DNA from: Darksidea phi
Lineage: Eukaryota; Ascomycota; Dothideomycetes; Pleosporales; Lentitheciaceae
Length of the DNA: 64,000 nt
NCBI GenBank assembly: GCA_030770425.1
Contig: JASJFT010000036.1
Coordinates: 242,299 to 306,298, forward strand
Direction: 5' to 3'
This document shows, piece by piece, positions 21,980 to 33,911 of the stretch. Position 1 is the first letter of the stretch; each line of letters starts with the position of its first letter. The notes below the pieces were generated by a model. It saw nothing but the letters and a program-made list of their open reading frames with translations. It ran no database searches and was not told the origin of the DNA. The translations under genes were made by a program, and so were the position numbers.

Positions 21980-23094
21980 ATGACGTTACTCGACGGTATG
22001 TTGTCCTAACACCTTCCAATATTTGTGCTGACTTCTTCCATACAGTGCTTGACTTCCCACAACTGTACACGAAACCGTCTGCCGAATCACTCCTCGACAC
22101 GCTCTCATTACTCACCTCCGCGCCACCGTCCTGGGAAAGCAATGATACTGGAGACTCGTATGGTAGAGAACAGCCTGCGAGATTGGTCGAGCCTGCAGCT
22201 GTCCAGGTTAATCCAGAAGGAGTGACGAGGTACCTGACCAGCATCGTCAGCAGCCGTCTACAATGGATAAAGGACGAAGAAACCAGGGAACGGATCTGGA
22301 ATCAAGCTAGTCTTCGACTGAGCGAAAGGTCTGGTCGTACTGCTATGAGCGCCCTCTCTCGCAAATTCCGCATTCCTACAACGAGCAGCACGTTTGAGCT
22401 TGTCATTCACGAACCTGCGCTGACTGGGGATGATCTTGGGCTCAAGACCTGGGCGGCCTCATATCTGCTAGCGAAGCGACTGCATACTTTCGGGATTGTG
22501 CAGGCTGGAAAAGGCACACCCCGTGTCCTGGAGCTTGGCTCCGGCACAGGGCTCGTGGGCCTGGCAATGGCAGCATTGGGCGCTGATGTCGTCTTGACCG
22601 ACTTGGCTAGTATTTACCAAAACCTCACGCATAATGTCCATAGCAACGCTACGATTGTTCAGCAACATGGAGGATCAACGCGCACAGGTGTGCTTGACTG
22701 GAATAAACCTTCCTCTTGTTCGCTTCACGCTGAGGGCGCGACGGGTATGGACACCGGCGGTGACACTCTTACAGCCAGATTTCCGGTGATTCTAGCGGCA
22801 GACTCCCTCTATTCACCGGAACATCCGCGCATGCTAGTAAACACAATTGAGACGTGGCTCTCCGAAGACAACGATGCTAGAGTGATTGTGGAATTCCCGT
22901 ACAGAGACGCATATTTGCCCGAGATAGCCAGCTTTCGAAAGGAAATGGCAAGAATACATCTACATATTCTGGACGAAGGAGAAGAGACGGGCTACGATGA
23001 CTGGGGCCAGACCGTGGGTGACAGCAGTGGAGACGACCGTGCTCTAGTGACCTGTTGGTGGTCATGCTGGGGAAGAAGGCCTCGTGACCATTAA
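21980..23094 (+). CDS. Seven-beta-strand protein-lysine methyltransferase, EFM2-like
   Basis: join(21980..21995, 22046..23094), 354 residues. A 16-nt first exon (MTLLD) is joined by a 50-nt intron (GTATGT...CATACAG) to VLDFPQLYTKP; without it the frame lacks an ATG. The catalytic part is a Methyltransf_16 domain: LGLKTWAASYLLAKRL, the SAM-binding motif VLELGSGTGLVGLAMA, DVVLTDLASIYQNL and VILAADSLYSPEH. N-terminal length and the ALTGDDLGLKTW segment resemble fungal EFM2 orthologues that methylate elongation factor lysines; other Methyltransf_16 members (EFM7, FAM86) are possible. Substrate is inference. Confidence 0.85.
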
Positions 23095-23549
23095 GCGGTA
23101 ACCTCACCGCCCTCGCGGTTCTCCAACCCGAGATAATATCCGCTACGCTGTACGGCATGTCGATACGCGGGGGCTCTTTCTTGCGGCGTCGGGCTTTTGC
23201 TATCACGAGCTATTGTGCTGCCGGTGGTTGTAGTCACATGCACTCTGCATGGCGATGGCAGTGTCCGGCGACATCGGCGAACGCGATGAACGGCACAATA
23301 GAAGATGGGGAACGAACAGTTACACTTCGGATAAAATCATCGGCTAAATTTATTGCATCTCGAAGCTCGTCCCCGGAGCTAAGGGAAGCTTCGCCTGCCA
23401 CCAAGTTTTTAGTCGCGTCACCATCGTCTAGTATTGTTAGTCTTGGATAGCTTTCAATGACATCCTGTCTTTGCTTTCGACACATTTTCCCCTCCAAGAA
23501 GAAGGTCAACGAGGCGCCGCAGCAGGAGAAAAGAGAAGAGACGAGCACG
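23095..23549. other. Promoter region of the xylitol dehydrogenase gene
   Basis: No gene recognised. The segment probably serves as 3' region of the methyltransferase and promoter of the downstream dehydrogenase. It contains one GGCTAAA motif (listed separately). Confidence 0.55.
23342..23348 (+). promoter_or_regulatory. GGCTAAA motif, candidate XlnR/Xyr1 site
   Basis: The sequence GGCTAAA lies about 200 bp before the start codon at 23550. XlnR, the xylanolytic activator of filamentous ascomycetes, recognises GGCTAR/GGCTAAA, and xylitol dehydrogenase genes are known targets in Aspergillus and Trichoderma. A 7-mer alone is weak evidence. Confidence 0.35.
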
Positions 23550-24858
23550 ATGACGACAGAGACGAAATCGCAGAAGGTAGAGCTACCCCGCCAACCCCGC
23601 CATCGCAAGAAGTGGGAGCTTCAACACGGCAGTAGCAGCACATCTGAGGTGCAATTGAAGCGCAACACAGCCCAGTTAGCTATTTTGCCTTGTATACTGA
23701 TAATTTTGATAGAATCCCTCTTTCGTTTTACAAGCCCCGGGGAAAGTAGTCTACGAAGACCGGCCTGTTCCTGGACTTCCTTCCCCGTACGATGTTATCG
23801 TCAAGCCCCAATGGACGGGTATTTGTGGCTCCGACGTGCACTACTGGGTTGAAGGCCGTATCGGACATTTTGTCGTCGAGTCGCCCATGGTGCTCGGTCA
23901 TGAATCCGCCGGCATCATCCATTCCGTCGGCGATAAGGTGACGACCTTGAAGGTGGGCGACCGCGTTGCTATGGAGCCCGGCGTTCCCTGCCGTCGCTGT
24001 ATCCGCTGCAAAGACGGGAAGTACAATTTGTGTCCGGACATGGCGTTCGCTGCGACACCGCCATATGATGGCACATTGGCGCGGTATTATACGCTACCAG
24101 AGGACTATTGTTATAAGCTACCTGAGGGGATGAGCCTCGAGGAGGGCGCGTTGATCGAACCCACTGCCGTAGCAGTCCACATCACAAGGCAAGCGGCTGT
24201 TAAGCCTGGCGATTCGGTGGTTGTCTTTGGTGCAGGGCCGGTCGGACTACTGTGCTGTGCGGTTGCTAAGGCATATGGAGCGACAAAAGTTGTAACCGTG
24301 GACATCAACGAGGAACGGTTACGGTTTGCGCTCCAATACGCTGCCACAACGAGCTTCAAGAGCGCGAGAGTCAGTGCAGAGGAGAATGCAAAGAACATGA
24401 TCAACGAGTGCGAGCTAGGGCCGGGCGCAGATGTTATCATCGATGCTTCCGGCGCAGAGCCATGCATACAAACCGCCATCCACGCCCTCCGAATGGGTGG
24501 CACATATGTGCAGGTTAGTCGTATTTCCTACCATTCTTCTTACCTTGCACTTCATCTCTAACCTATCAACCCCTCCCCCCTTCGCACTCTTCTAACACTG
24601 AAATCCCAGGGCGGCATGGGCAAACCGGACATCACCTTCCCCATCATGGCCATGTGCACAAAAGAACTCAACGTCAAAGGCAGCTTCCGATACGGCACCG
24701 GCGACTACCAGACTGCCGTGGACCTCGTTGCTACTAAGCGCATCTCAGTAAAAGAGTTGATTACCGGGAAGGTCAAGTTTGAGGATGCAGAAAGTGCATT
24801 CAAAGATGTCAAGGCGGGTAAAGGGATCAAGATCTTGATCGAAGGGCCCGAGGCGTGA
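23550..24858 (+). CDS. Xylitol dehydrogenase (D-xylulose reductase)
   Basis: join(23550..23576, 23713..24513, 24610..24858), 358 residues. A 27-nt first exon encodes MTTETKSQK, and the splice to 23713 gives NPSFVLQAPGKVVYEDRP, the expected xylitol/sorbitol dehydrogenase N-terminus. Introns are 136 and 96 nt. Zinc-enzyme marks: [17 protein letters not shown], the structural-zinc cysteines in PCRRCIRCKDGKYNLC, and NAD turn GAGPVG. VKGSFRYGTGDYQTAVDL and the GGMGKPDITFPI segment fit fungal XdhA. It oxidises xylitol to D-xylulose in the cytosol, after xylose reductase and in the L-arabinose route. Sorbitol may also be a substrate. Confidence 0.92.
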
Positions 24859-25889
24859 GTTCGACTTTTCGCTGTCTCCCCGAATAAATTCACATGTGGC
24901 GGGCATCTGCGCTTTCTTGTACGAGATAAAATTGACAGAGCGGTGAGACGGTGATATCATGTTAATTTTATTCCTTCCAAATTTTACAACATCGTATTTC
25001 ATAATCCATGCCTACCTTTCAAACTCGTCACTCGTATCACACCTCCAACCACGACACCATACAAGCTAACCATACTGACACTCACCGCCGCAGCCCTTCC
25101 GACGACACCTCACAATCAGCACGGGCCCAGGGGCACTTGAAGCGCAAGAGCAACTCGTCGCTTGGCGGGGACGGTCCTGTCAAGAAATCGACGACATCAG
25201 GCTAGCAGGGGGACAGAGAGCCGCATCGGTGCACGCGAGACTAGGTACATGAATAGGTGCGGTGTTTGCCGATGCTCCAGATGTACTTGTATAGTTTGGC
25301 GTGTTGGTCGGTGCGGATGGGCATTGTGGGTTGTGCGTGTGTCGTGAGGCTCGATGTGGGTTGGTCCGAAACCCGCAGTGCGTGAGGCGTGTAACGTGGA
25401 GCGTGTGGGGCCTGGGCGGAAGACGCATGCAGGGCATTGTGCCTGGACCTGAGCTCATTTTCTTTGGAACAGGTACAGTGGATATTTCATGTTTGGCATG
25501 GCATTAGCTCAACGATTGGCGGTCAGAATGGTACACATGCACATGGAAATTTTGGTAGCACTGGTGTGATATTTGCTGGCTGCGACTTTGAATCATCGCG
25601 CCGCGCGGTAAAGAAGCATTACCACTATGGGTAGTTAAAAGGCGGCGTAGCGTAACTCTGTAGTTGAGATGATGTATGTGAAAATCGGGGAATTGGAAAT
25701 CGTTCCGCCTAGTCTTGCATTCGTGCCCCCAGAAACGCCTCCGCTTTTTAAGCGGAATAGATAAAAGTGGTATATTCGAGACATGGGCCGGTGAGATGGT
25801 ATGAGCGGGAAGAGTGTGCATCCACAGAGTAAACTCTGTCGCTGTAAAAAAGAGCGGCGAAGTGGATGGAATGGAGGCGGAGGGGTAGT
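24859..25889. other. Intergenic region after xylitol dehydrogenase
   Basis: No recognised gene. It includes a 65-codon ORF (25008-25205) and GT-rich sequence around 25290-25420. Confidence 0.5.
25008..25205 (+). CDS. Possible small ORF, 65 residues, function unknown
   Basis: ATG-initiated frame rich in His, Thr, Ser and Asn at the start and Lys/Ser at the end (HLKRKSNSSLGGDGPVKKS). No signal peptide or membrane segment. It begins 150 bp after the stop of the dehydrogenase and might be part of its 3' untranslated region. The composition is low-complexity, and I know no family for it. Confidence 0.2.
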   Translation: MPTFQTRHSYHTSNHDTIQANHTDTHRRSPSDDTSQSARAQGHLKRKSNSSLGGDGPVKKSTTSG

Positions 25890-26446
25890 CTATACACTGC
25901 CAGGTCGGCGGGCGGTAGAACCGCGCTTGGGGAGAGTCCAGGGCTCGGGGCAGACAACCTGATGTTGGGTAAGTATGTAGGATGCTGTGGGGGGATATAA
26001 TGGTGTGCTAAACGTACCTCGCCTTCGCTGTATGCCCAAAAGTATGCGCCCATGCCGACGATGTAGTACAGTCCAGCATTCGTACCCTGATATATCAAGA
26101 GCGCGACGAGAGCGCTAAGTGGGTAGACGACGAGACGTATTTCGATTGAGCGGTGCAGACCGGTGCCAGCGAGGAAACCCAACGGCCATTCCCAGCACAG
26201 GCCGACGACGCCAAGGACGATGTTGAGAACTTGTAGGGCGGGAACCTTTGTCACGGCGCCGTCGAGGTTCTTGGTGAGGAAGTCCCAGAAGATCTTGGGC
26301 CAGAAGATGGATTCAATTCCTGCGCATATTTGATCTGCGGAGTGGTGAGCAGTGGGTTAGGGGCCAATTTTGGAGGATGAGGACTCACAAGCAGCAGCAG
26401 TCAATATGACGAGGCGCGCCCAGTGGTTCTTGATCAGCTTTCCCAT
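25890..26446 (-). CDS. Small conserved fungal integral membrane protein
   Basis: complement(25890..25958, 26018..26334, 26389..26446), 147 residues; introns of 59 and 54 nt. Four hydrophobic stretches are visible: around LVILTAAAYQICAGIE, LQVLNIVLGVVGLCWEWPLGF, VVYPLSALVALLIYQ and GLYYIVGMGAYFWAY. The short basic tail is VVCPEPWTLPKRGSTARR. The last exon was placed by continuity of EGE into VVCPEPWTLP with an ACATCAG acceptor. The protein resembles widespread small fungal proteins of unknown function (DUF-type); no enzymatic motif is seen. Position within a membrane system is unknown. Confidence 0.8.
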
Positions 26447-29400
26447 GGCGTCGGTCTGAAAGGAATGAATTAAAAAGAAGGGACGAGTAGAAGACCGACC
26501 CGGCGGCGAATGTGGAAGCGAAGAAGAGAAGGAGCGGGGTTAACGACTGTGATTTCGCGCAGCGAGCTACCAGTAGCTACGAGAAAGCATCTGGCAGCGG
26601 CGCGGGGGTAGGGTTTTGTTATATCCAGGTGTCGAGGCGAGGGTCACAAGCGGTTACGGTTTACGGAGGGGCGTGTCAAGCAGACGGGGGCGATCAGGCA
26701 CGGGTGGAGCGGTCGCCAGGCAGGACGGCACGAGGGTGATTGCGGGCTGAGGCAGTGCGGAGGCTGTTCTGCGACGGCGAGAGGGTCTCAGGTTGCGTGG
26801 AGGCAGAGATTCGAGGTTTGCTACGGCAAGCGTGTCACGACGATGGAAGAGGAGGAGAGGCCTGCCGTAAATGTAGAGACAAGTTATGCGCCGGGGCTTG
26901 GGCTGGGCGGAGGGGCCAGGGATCAGCGCAGCGTGTAGGCGCTGCCACACCCCGCGGGCGGTGTGTCGACGTTGCGATTGGCCAGGCTTAGGGTGCTGAT
27001 GCATGCGATGTGCCATGCTGTCTAGCCTCTTCGCTCGCTGCGCTCTGTGCGTTCTCTGTGCGTTCTCTGTGCCCAGCCCACCGCCTATGAGCGCTGCCAT
27101 TCACCCTCTGGGCACCGCCGTCGAGTGCTACGGCGTCACGTGGCCGCCGCTGGCAGCAGAGCGTCGTGGAGAAACGGTCGCTGCGCCGGGTTCTGGTTGG
27201 TCGACTCTTCGTCTGGCTCCCAAAGCTATCACGGCCGCTTACCATGGCCAAATGTGCTCCGCTCGCGCTGCATGCACGCGTTCCTGTGGTGCGAGCCTCG
27301 TGCCATGTCAATTCTCTCCTCGACGCCATCTCCTACACCGCCATCGGTCCGTGGCCGGATGCCTCATGCCCCAGTCCCGGTTCGGGAGTGCCTCAGGATA
27401 CAGGAATAGTCCTTTCTGGGCGGCCCGGCTGGCATCCGGAAGCCCCCTCCGACGTTTGAGCCTGCAGACGGCCTGGGGACGACATTCAAGGAGCATGGGG
27501 ATGATCCATCAAACAACATCATACGACCAAGTTTACCACAGATGCACGTCCATCTCAATGCCGGGGGTGCCTCTGGTGTCTGAGGCATAAAAGACGGCTC
27601 CAAATCTGCATCGCACCCCTGGCAGCGGGTCCGCAGAAAGCTTGTCGGTGCGGCTCAAAACAATGTGGGCTGATACTGAGCGAGTATCGTATGACGTTGT
27701 TTGTTACAACGGCTGTCAAGCTTTGGAGCTGCTAGGACGCGAACCGGTGGAGACAGAAATGCGGTTTGCGTGCCATCTGTCATGGAGCAGCGCCTCAAAC
27801 AATGGCCTGATGTTGTTTTGCGACGCCGTGCCGCTTGGAGGTGCGTCTTTCGAGAAGGGAGCGCCGATATCAAAAGCTGGGCGCACATTTCCTAATCGGG
27901 AAGTGCGTGATAGGTGAGCCAGCCCCCGGCCAACGCTCAACAACCGCGGCATCCAACCTCGTCCTGCACCCATTGGAGACTCTCTCCTAGCCGCTATCGA
28001 TACCGGCACTGGCGGAGAATGCGCTCCGCTGTGCGCCTCGCACATTGATTCTGCAGCCGTCCACCGTCAGCACGATTCGAGCCATTCGACGTTGGCTTCG
28101 GTGGTCCCCACGTCCACCCTATCCGACGTCGACCAGGAAGCGACTGCGTCTGCCCGTCCCCACGTGTCTGCAGCGCGCTATCTCTATCACGGCCCTAAGG
28201 CAAGCCTCGCGCAAGAGCACCCAGGGCGCAACGACAAGCCGTCGCCAACATCGCATTCGTCCGTGGTCGATAGACTCTAGAGTGGCAGAATCCGAAAATA
28301 GGCTGGGATTACGATGAATTGTCCGTCTGGCCCGTCTCTGCGGCGCCTTAGCGGCGCCCTGAGCGCTTCGACAGCCGGCGAGATTGGCTCAGGCTGTGCC
28401 GCCGCGCCCCAACCCCCAGCCCCGGCTTCCCGTGTGCTACCAACCACACCCACAAACCGCTTCAAGACGTCGAAATCTGTGCTTCCTTCACGCCTCGGCG
28501 CGTCCATAGAAGCCATCACGGCATGCTCGTACTAAAATATCGCTGCAGTCGATCCGTGCAAGGGCCCACAGTCCGCACCGCCGGTGGCTCGACTACTTAC
28601 ATCCGCTGCATACAATCCCATCACTACGTCTCCACCACGTCTTCGCCTCTGCTACCCGTACCCATTGCCTCCCGCCCGTGACTTTGCACTCTTCGCAGCG
28701 ACCACGCCTCAGTCATTCACCCACGTCTCTGCGCCCACGTCACGACCTCGAACGTGTTCCGTCTCATCCAACCCCTGCGTATCAGGGCCCTAGCGAGAAC
28801 ACCCCCCCATCGAACCCCCCAGCACGCACGCAATCGCTTCGCAGCGGCGACGCCAACCCAGGGGACAATTAGACACGGGCTCTTCCACGCTTAGATATCA
28901 TTACCTGCAGCTTCGTCCTGCTGAAATTGCGCAACAATATATCGACAGCGCCAACAGACGCATACCAAGGCACTCGGACTTGGACCCCGAAAAGCCAGCA
29001 CCCTTCCGGAAAAAGATGGTTCTGTGCCTGGCGCTTCAGCTTTGAGACGCACCTCATACATATTGGCGCGCATCGCATAGGTGCACACCCCTCTGTGCCC
29101 CTCGCCGATAGATCATCGCTGCCCAGCCTCCTCAGGTTTCGCCGCGCTTCATCTCTGCCTGAACTCTAGTCCTTGCCGAAGCCTGCAGATTGTCATTGAA
29201 TTTAATCCTAGCAAACCACCGGGGCTTCGGTTTGAGCCACGCCCGTTCCGAGCAAGCCTGTCGGTTTCACCACGTACGTCGAACATCCGAACTTGTGCAA
29301 GTCTTCCCAGATCCACCTGATCTGCGCTCGACCCATCACTAGCGAAGGCTCAAAGCTTACCCTCTAATACCCTTGGTTCCCGGCGGCCTTGGTCGTCATC

Positions 29401-29642
29401 TCTACCTCCGCTCACTCACACCACACCACCTCTCCACCGTCCATCGACGCCGACATTCTTTTCTTCGCTTCGTATCTGGCTGGCCGGGTTTAACTTCGAC
29501 TGGACTCCTCCCTATCCAGTCGGCGTTTGCTTTTACGCTCTTTAATTATTGCTCTAATTACCGTTGAACGGCCCGGTTGAAGCTTGCGCTTGGTTGAGGG
29601 GAAAAAGGCATATTGTTATTGCGAAAGAAAGAGATCGTCGCC
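26447..29642. other. 3.2-kb region without recognisable gene, upstream of noxA
   Basis: Neither strand shows a reading frame that I can assign. The longest (27003-27590, plus, 195 codons) is Arg/Ser/Pro/Cys-rich and non-globular, and overlaps other equally long frames, as expected from GC-rich noncoding DNA. A direct repeat of GTGCGTTCTCT occurs near 27045-27067. The 28500-29640 part, C-rich on the plus strand, probably includes the noxA promoter and leader, with several short upstream ATG frames. Confidence 0.5.
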
Positions 29643-31447
29643 ATGGGTGGGCAACAGTCAGTCTGGAAGGGCTTTTTTACGCCACAGAAGCTTGCCTTCA
29701 ACCTCTTCTTCTGGGGTTTCCACTGGGCGATATTTGGTATAGGATGGTAGGTCGCCGTTGGCTTTGTCCTGATGGCGGTCATGCTAACGTTACCCCGAAG
29801 GTGGAAACAACAAGGCGATATCCGTCTTGCTCCTCTTAATGCACTCCAATTCTCCGTCTGGATTTCTCGGGGTGCTGGTCTGGTTTTGTCTGTCGACACC
29901 ATGGTCATCGTCATGCCCATGTGCAGGAATATCCTACGGGTTATCCGACCCAAGGTCAGGTTCCTGCCGCTCGACGAGTCCATGTGGTTTCATCGACAGG
30001 TCGCCTACGCTATGCTGCTTTTTACAGTCATTCATACCTCGGCTCATTATGTCAAGTAGGTCAACCAACTAGCCGATCATGATGGGAAGCTAAAAGTGCT
30101 AGCTTCTTCAATGTTGAGAGGACCCAAGTGCGTCCGCAGATTGCTCTGCAGATCCACTATACCGAAGCTGGCGGCATCACTGGACACATCATGTTGCTTT
30201 GCATGTTGTTCATCTACACTACAGCACATCACAGGATCCGACAGCAGTCGTTCGAGACTTTCTGGTACACCCACCACCTTTTCGTCCCGTTCCTGCTTGG
30301 CATGTACACGCATGCTACCAGCTGCTTCGTGCGTGACTCTGTCCCGGCCTACTCTCCGTTCGACAAGAAGAACTTCTGGACCCACTGCATCGGTTACGAG
30401 GGCTGGCGATGGGAGCTTGTAGGAGGTGGTCTGTACCTCATGGACCGTCTATACCGCGAAATCCGCTGCAGGAGGCAGACTCAAATCGTCAAGGTCGTCC
30501 GTCACCCATACGGTAAGCTGTTTTCTCCCAAGTAAAATGTTCAAGGCTAACGAGCAGCAGACGCTGTCGAGATCCAGTTCACCAAGCCCAGCATGAAGTA
30601 CAAGCCTGGACAGTGGCTCTTCCTCAACTGCCCGGAGGTCAGCTACCACCAGTGGCATCCGTTTACCATCACCTCCTGCCCCCAAGACCCGTATATTTCC
30701 GTCCATGTCCGCCAGGTCGGTGACTTCACGCGTGCGCTCGCCGATGCTCTCGGTGCCGGTCAATCGCAGTCCAAGCTCTACGAGGAACTCGACCCTATGG
30801 GAATGTACGAAATTGCGCTGCAGCACGGCCAAAAGATGCCCGCTCTCCGTATCGACGGCCCCTACGGAGCTCCCGCCGAGGACGTCTTCGAAAACGAAAT
30901 TGCCGTGCTCATCGGTACCGGTATCGGAGTCACACCCTGGGCGTCCATCCTCAAGTCCATCTACCACATGCGTCTCAGCCCGAACCCGCCTAAGCGTCTC
31001 CGTCGTGTGGAATTCATCTGGGTCTGCAAAGACACCAGCTCTTTCGAATGGTTCCAAACGCTACTCTCATCCCTCGAAGCTCAGTCCATGGGCGGCCCCG
31101 GCGGAGAAGGCGACCAGTTCCTACGCATCCACACCTACCTCACGCAGAAGATCGATGCGAACACCGCGCAAAACATTGTCCTCAATTCCGTCGGCACCGA
31201 CAAAGATCCTCTCACGGAACTCAAGTCCCGAACGAACTTCGGTCGTCCGGATTTCCAGCGTCTGCTCTGCGCTATGCGCGATGGCATTATCGATCGAACA
31301 TATATGAGTGGGCTGGAGAGCACGCTCAGGACGGATGTCGGTGTGTACTTCTGCGGTCCTAATGTGGCGGCTCGCGATATCAAGAAATCGTGCAAGATGG
31401 CGGCGTGCCAGGAGGTCAACTTCAAGTTCTGGAAGGAGCATTTCTAG
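29643..31447 (+). CDS. noxA: NADPH oxidase NoxA (superoxide-generating, gp91phox-like)
   Basis: join(29643..29746, 29801..30055, 30103..30512, 30561..31447), 551 residues, the usual NoxA length; introns of 54, 47 and 48 nt. The N-terminus MGGQQSVWKGFF has no calcium-binding EF hands, which separates NoxA/NoxB from NoxC. The ferric-reductase domain has six predicted helices and haem His residues in WFHRQVAYAMLL, TVIHTSAHYVN and EAGGITGHIMLL/FWYTHHLFVPF. FAD binding is at HPFTITSCP, NADPH binding at LIGTGIGVTPWASIL and the C-terminal FCGPNVAARDIK plus NFKFWKEHF. It moves electrons from NADPH across the membrane to oxygen; with NoxR, Rac and Cdc24 relatives it controls hyphal fusion, sexual development and infection structures in other ascomycetes. 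Confidence 0.97.
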
Positions 31448-33911
31448 ATGCTTCACTCTTCCGTTACCGAGAACAGAGACAGGTTGTACAAGTTAGAGCA
31501 TAGGCTTCTCCTAGGTGTTGATATGGTGTATTGATCGTATGTGGTCTCGGGGATCAACCCAGCCGGACTGGAGATACCATCTATGTATGTTATCCAGTCT
31601 GATAGCGGTGGCCCTGCCTTTTCGCATGGAAGATACCTACAATTCTCTTTTTTTTTAGTCTAGAGGTGTCTCCTCTGCATCTACAAATGCTGTCTATTTC
31701 ATGAATCAATCAAGCAATTCATTTTCCATCAATCGCTCCATCCACGCCAGCGCTAGCAAATGCGCTGGTATCATAATTACGCATAACCCCCCACGCCCAC
31801 TCTCAAATCCACACAACAGCCGTCTGAGGCAGCTACCCACATGCCGCTCCCGGAGCGACCAAAAAAGGTATACCGCACATCTGAAGCACCGACAGGCAAA
31901 AAGCCAAGACACCCTGACAGCTAGCTAGCCCTTTCACGGTACGGCTAACCGGGAAGGCTTGACACAGAGCCTCATTGCGCCGCTAAAAGCACAAGGCAAA
32001 AGTGCAAGGCTTTGGAATCACGGACAAGGACAAGGACAAATTGCCGGGCGAAATCGCTTCCGGAGGACTGAGGCACAAATGGGATATGTTGGGCGCATGG
32101 TGAAACGGGTGCGGGTTTGGGATGATTGGCGCTTAGCGCTTAGGACTGGATGTTATAGATGGGCATGGGGGGGTTCTAGGGGGCGGAGGAGGAGGGGGGT
32201 GGTTTGCTGGTGGGCTGCTGATGGGGTGATGGACGTATGATTGATTGATTGATTGATGGACGGACGGATGGATCGGTGGATCGGTGGATCGGTGGGACGT
32301 GTGAATTCACATGTGAAGCAGATGGGCGTGTAGGTATTCTTAGGATTTGTGGGGATGTCTCTTTTTTTTGGTCTCAGTTGCGAAGGAGGATGCGACGAAT
32401 GTGCGGTGAAAGTTGGATGAGTGGGTAGGAGGGGATGGAAGGTGAAGCGCTTAGGTAGAGTAGAGGCAGTGAGTGAGCGAGCGCTAATGGTGCTTATTTT
32501 TGTTCTTCGAGTTTGGGCTTGTTGGTGTAATTATGGGAGGGGCGATGTTGGCGGAATGGGGTTGTGTTGTGTTGAAGGATGATGGTGATGGAGCGTGGAA
32601 GCTTGTAGACCAATCAACGCGATCAGGGCGCAACAACAACACCAATAACGTGGGAGGGAGAAAACCCTTTCTCGTACGGATCACACATATAGTCAGTGGC
32701 TTTTATACACTCCATCCGGGCGTTATCAGACGTGTTTTGGTTGGAGAGGAGGATTCTAGCTCTGTGTGCCAAAGCTGATGATACATAAAAACCCCAACAA
32801 CTTGAAAAAGTCCCATTTTCAGACCTCCAAGCACCCCTACTAGACCATCCGCTCCCCGCATTCTCCCGACCCGTTCCAATTGCGGCGCGGAAAGGTACAA
32901 TACTGATCGGTCAAGGCTAAAGCTGCCGGCTGACACCTTGCATGCGGCACAGGTGGTTGGTAATTTTCCAAGACTATGGTTCGGTGAGGGGGTTGGCGGC
33001 GCAGCGCAGCATTGCGGCACAGTCGTGTAGAGTATCCCAGATAGTTGGTAGCGAGGGCTTGGAATACGAAGTCCGCTGCACCAGTCATTGACGCTGGCCC
33101 TAATTTTGGATGGTGGGGCGGAGTACTGTGGGGACTGCGAGATGGGTTTGTTGGGTTGTTTTGGGGTGAGGATGAATGGGGTTGTGGGAGACGTGTTGGA
33201 AGGCGCGTTGTAATTCGCATGGGATGTACACGTCCTTCATAATTCCGTGGCTTTGGAGATCGGAAAATGCCCATTTGAACAATCTTCTAGAGAGTTTATT
33301 ACCCCTTCCCATACACCAGGTAGATGAATCCCTCCTAATACGGAGTATACCCGCCGTTTGTCATTATTAGGATAAAGGTGTCCGAATAGAAAACATTAGT
33401 CACCTCTTGATCTACTCACTGTTCACGAAAACGTTGCATTGTCAGTCACCATTTGCTGCTTGTGGCGCTTGTAGAAACCTGTCATGCCAGGTCGCTAGAA
33501 AACACCTGCACCTGCCGTTTACAAGGGCAGAACGATGTGTCATAAGGTTTCCTGCTCGTAAATGATACTAGAGCTTTGTCTGCTTTTTACTTTGTTCTAC
33601 GCCTTTATGTTAGAGCAGGCGCGATTCCAAACTAGGAAGTTGCAATTTGCGAAGATATGAATGTAGGTTGCAGTACCCTGTTTCGTATGGGCGACTCTAC
33701 TTATTATACAGCTATTAGCATCGTGTATAAGGTGTGGGTATAGCACCTCTACTGTGTACAAACTCCAACTGTGTTTCGTGCGGACCTTCAGAGGGGACTT
33801 CCACTGTGAAAATCCAAACCAGTACAACGATTAACTATGTCTGCAGAATAGAAGGTCCCGATGCAAATGGTAGAATTGAAATTTCTTAGAGCCTAAGTAC
33901 TCTGTACCTGC
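31448..33911. other. Gene-poor region after noxA with simple repeats
   Basis: No recognised gene. Frames are short and unassignable. A simple-repeat patch lies at 32238-32296. The segment 33350-33830 is AT-leaning. The right end grades into the WD40 pseudogene. Confidence 0.55.
32238..32296. repeat. GATT / GGATCGGT simple-repeat patch
   Basis: Four GATT units are followed by degenerate GGACGGAC units and then three copies of GGATCGGT ending in GGTGGGACG. It is a short interrupted microsatellite. Confidence 0.75.

Noticed and set aside
27003..27590. 195-codon open frame upstream of noxA
   Set aside because: Composition is Arg/Ser/Pro/Cys-rich without domain-like patterning, and other frames of similar length overlap it on both strands; looks like GC-rich noncoding DNA.
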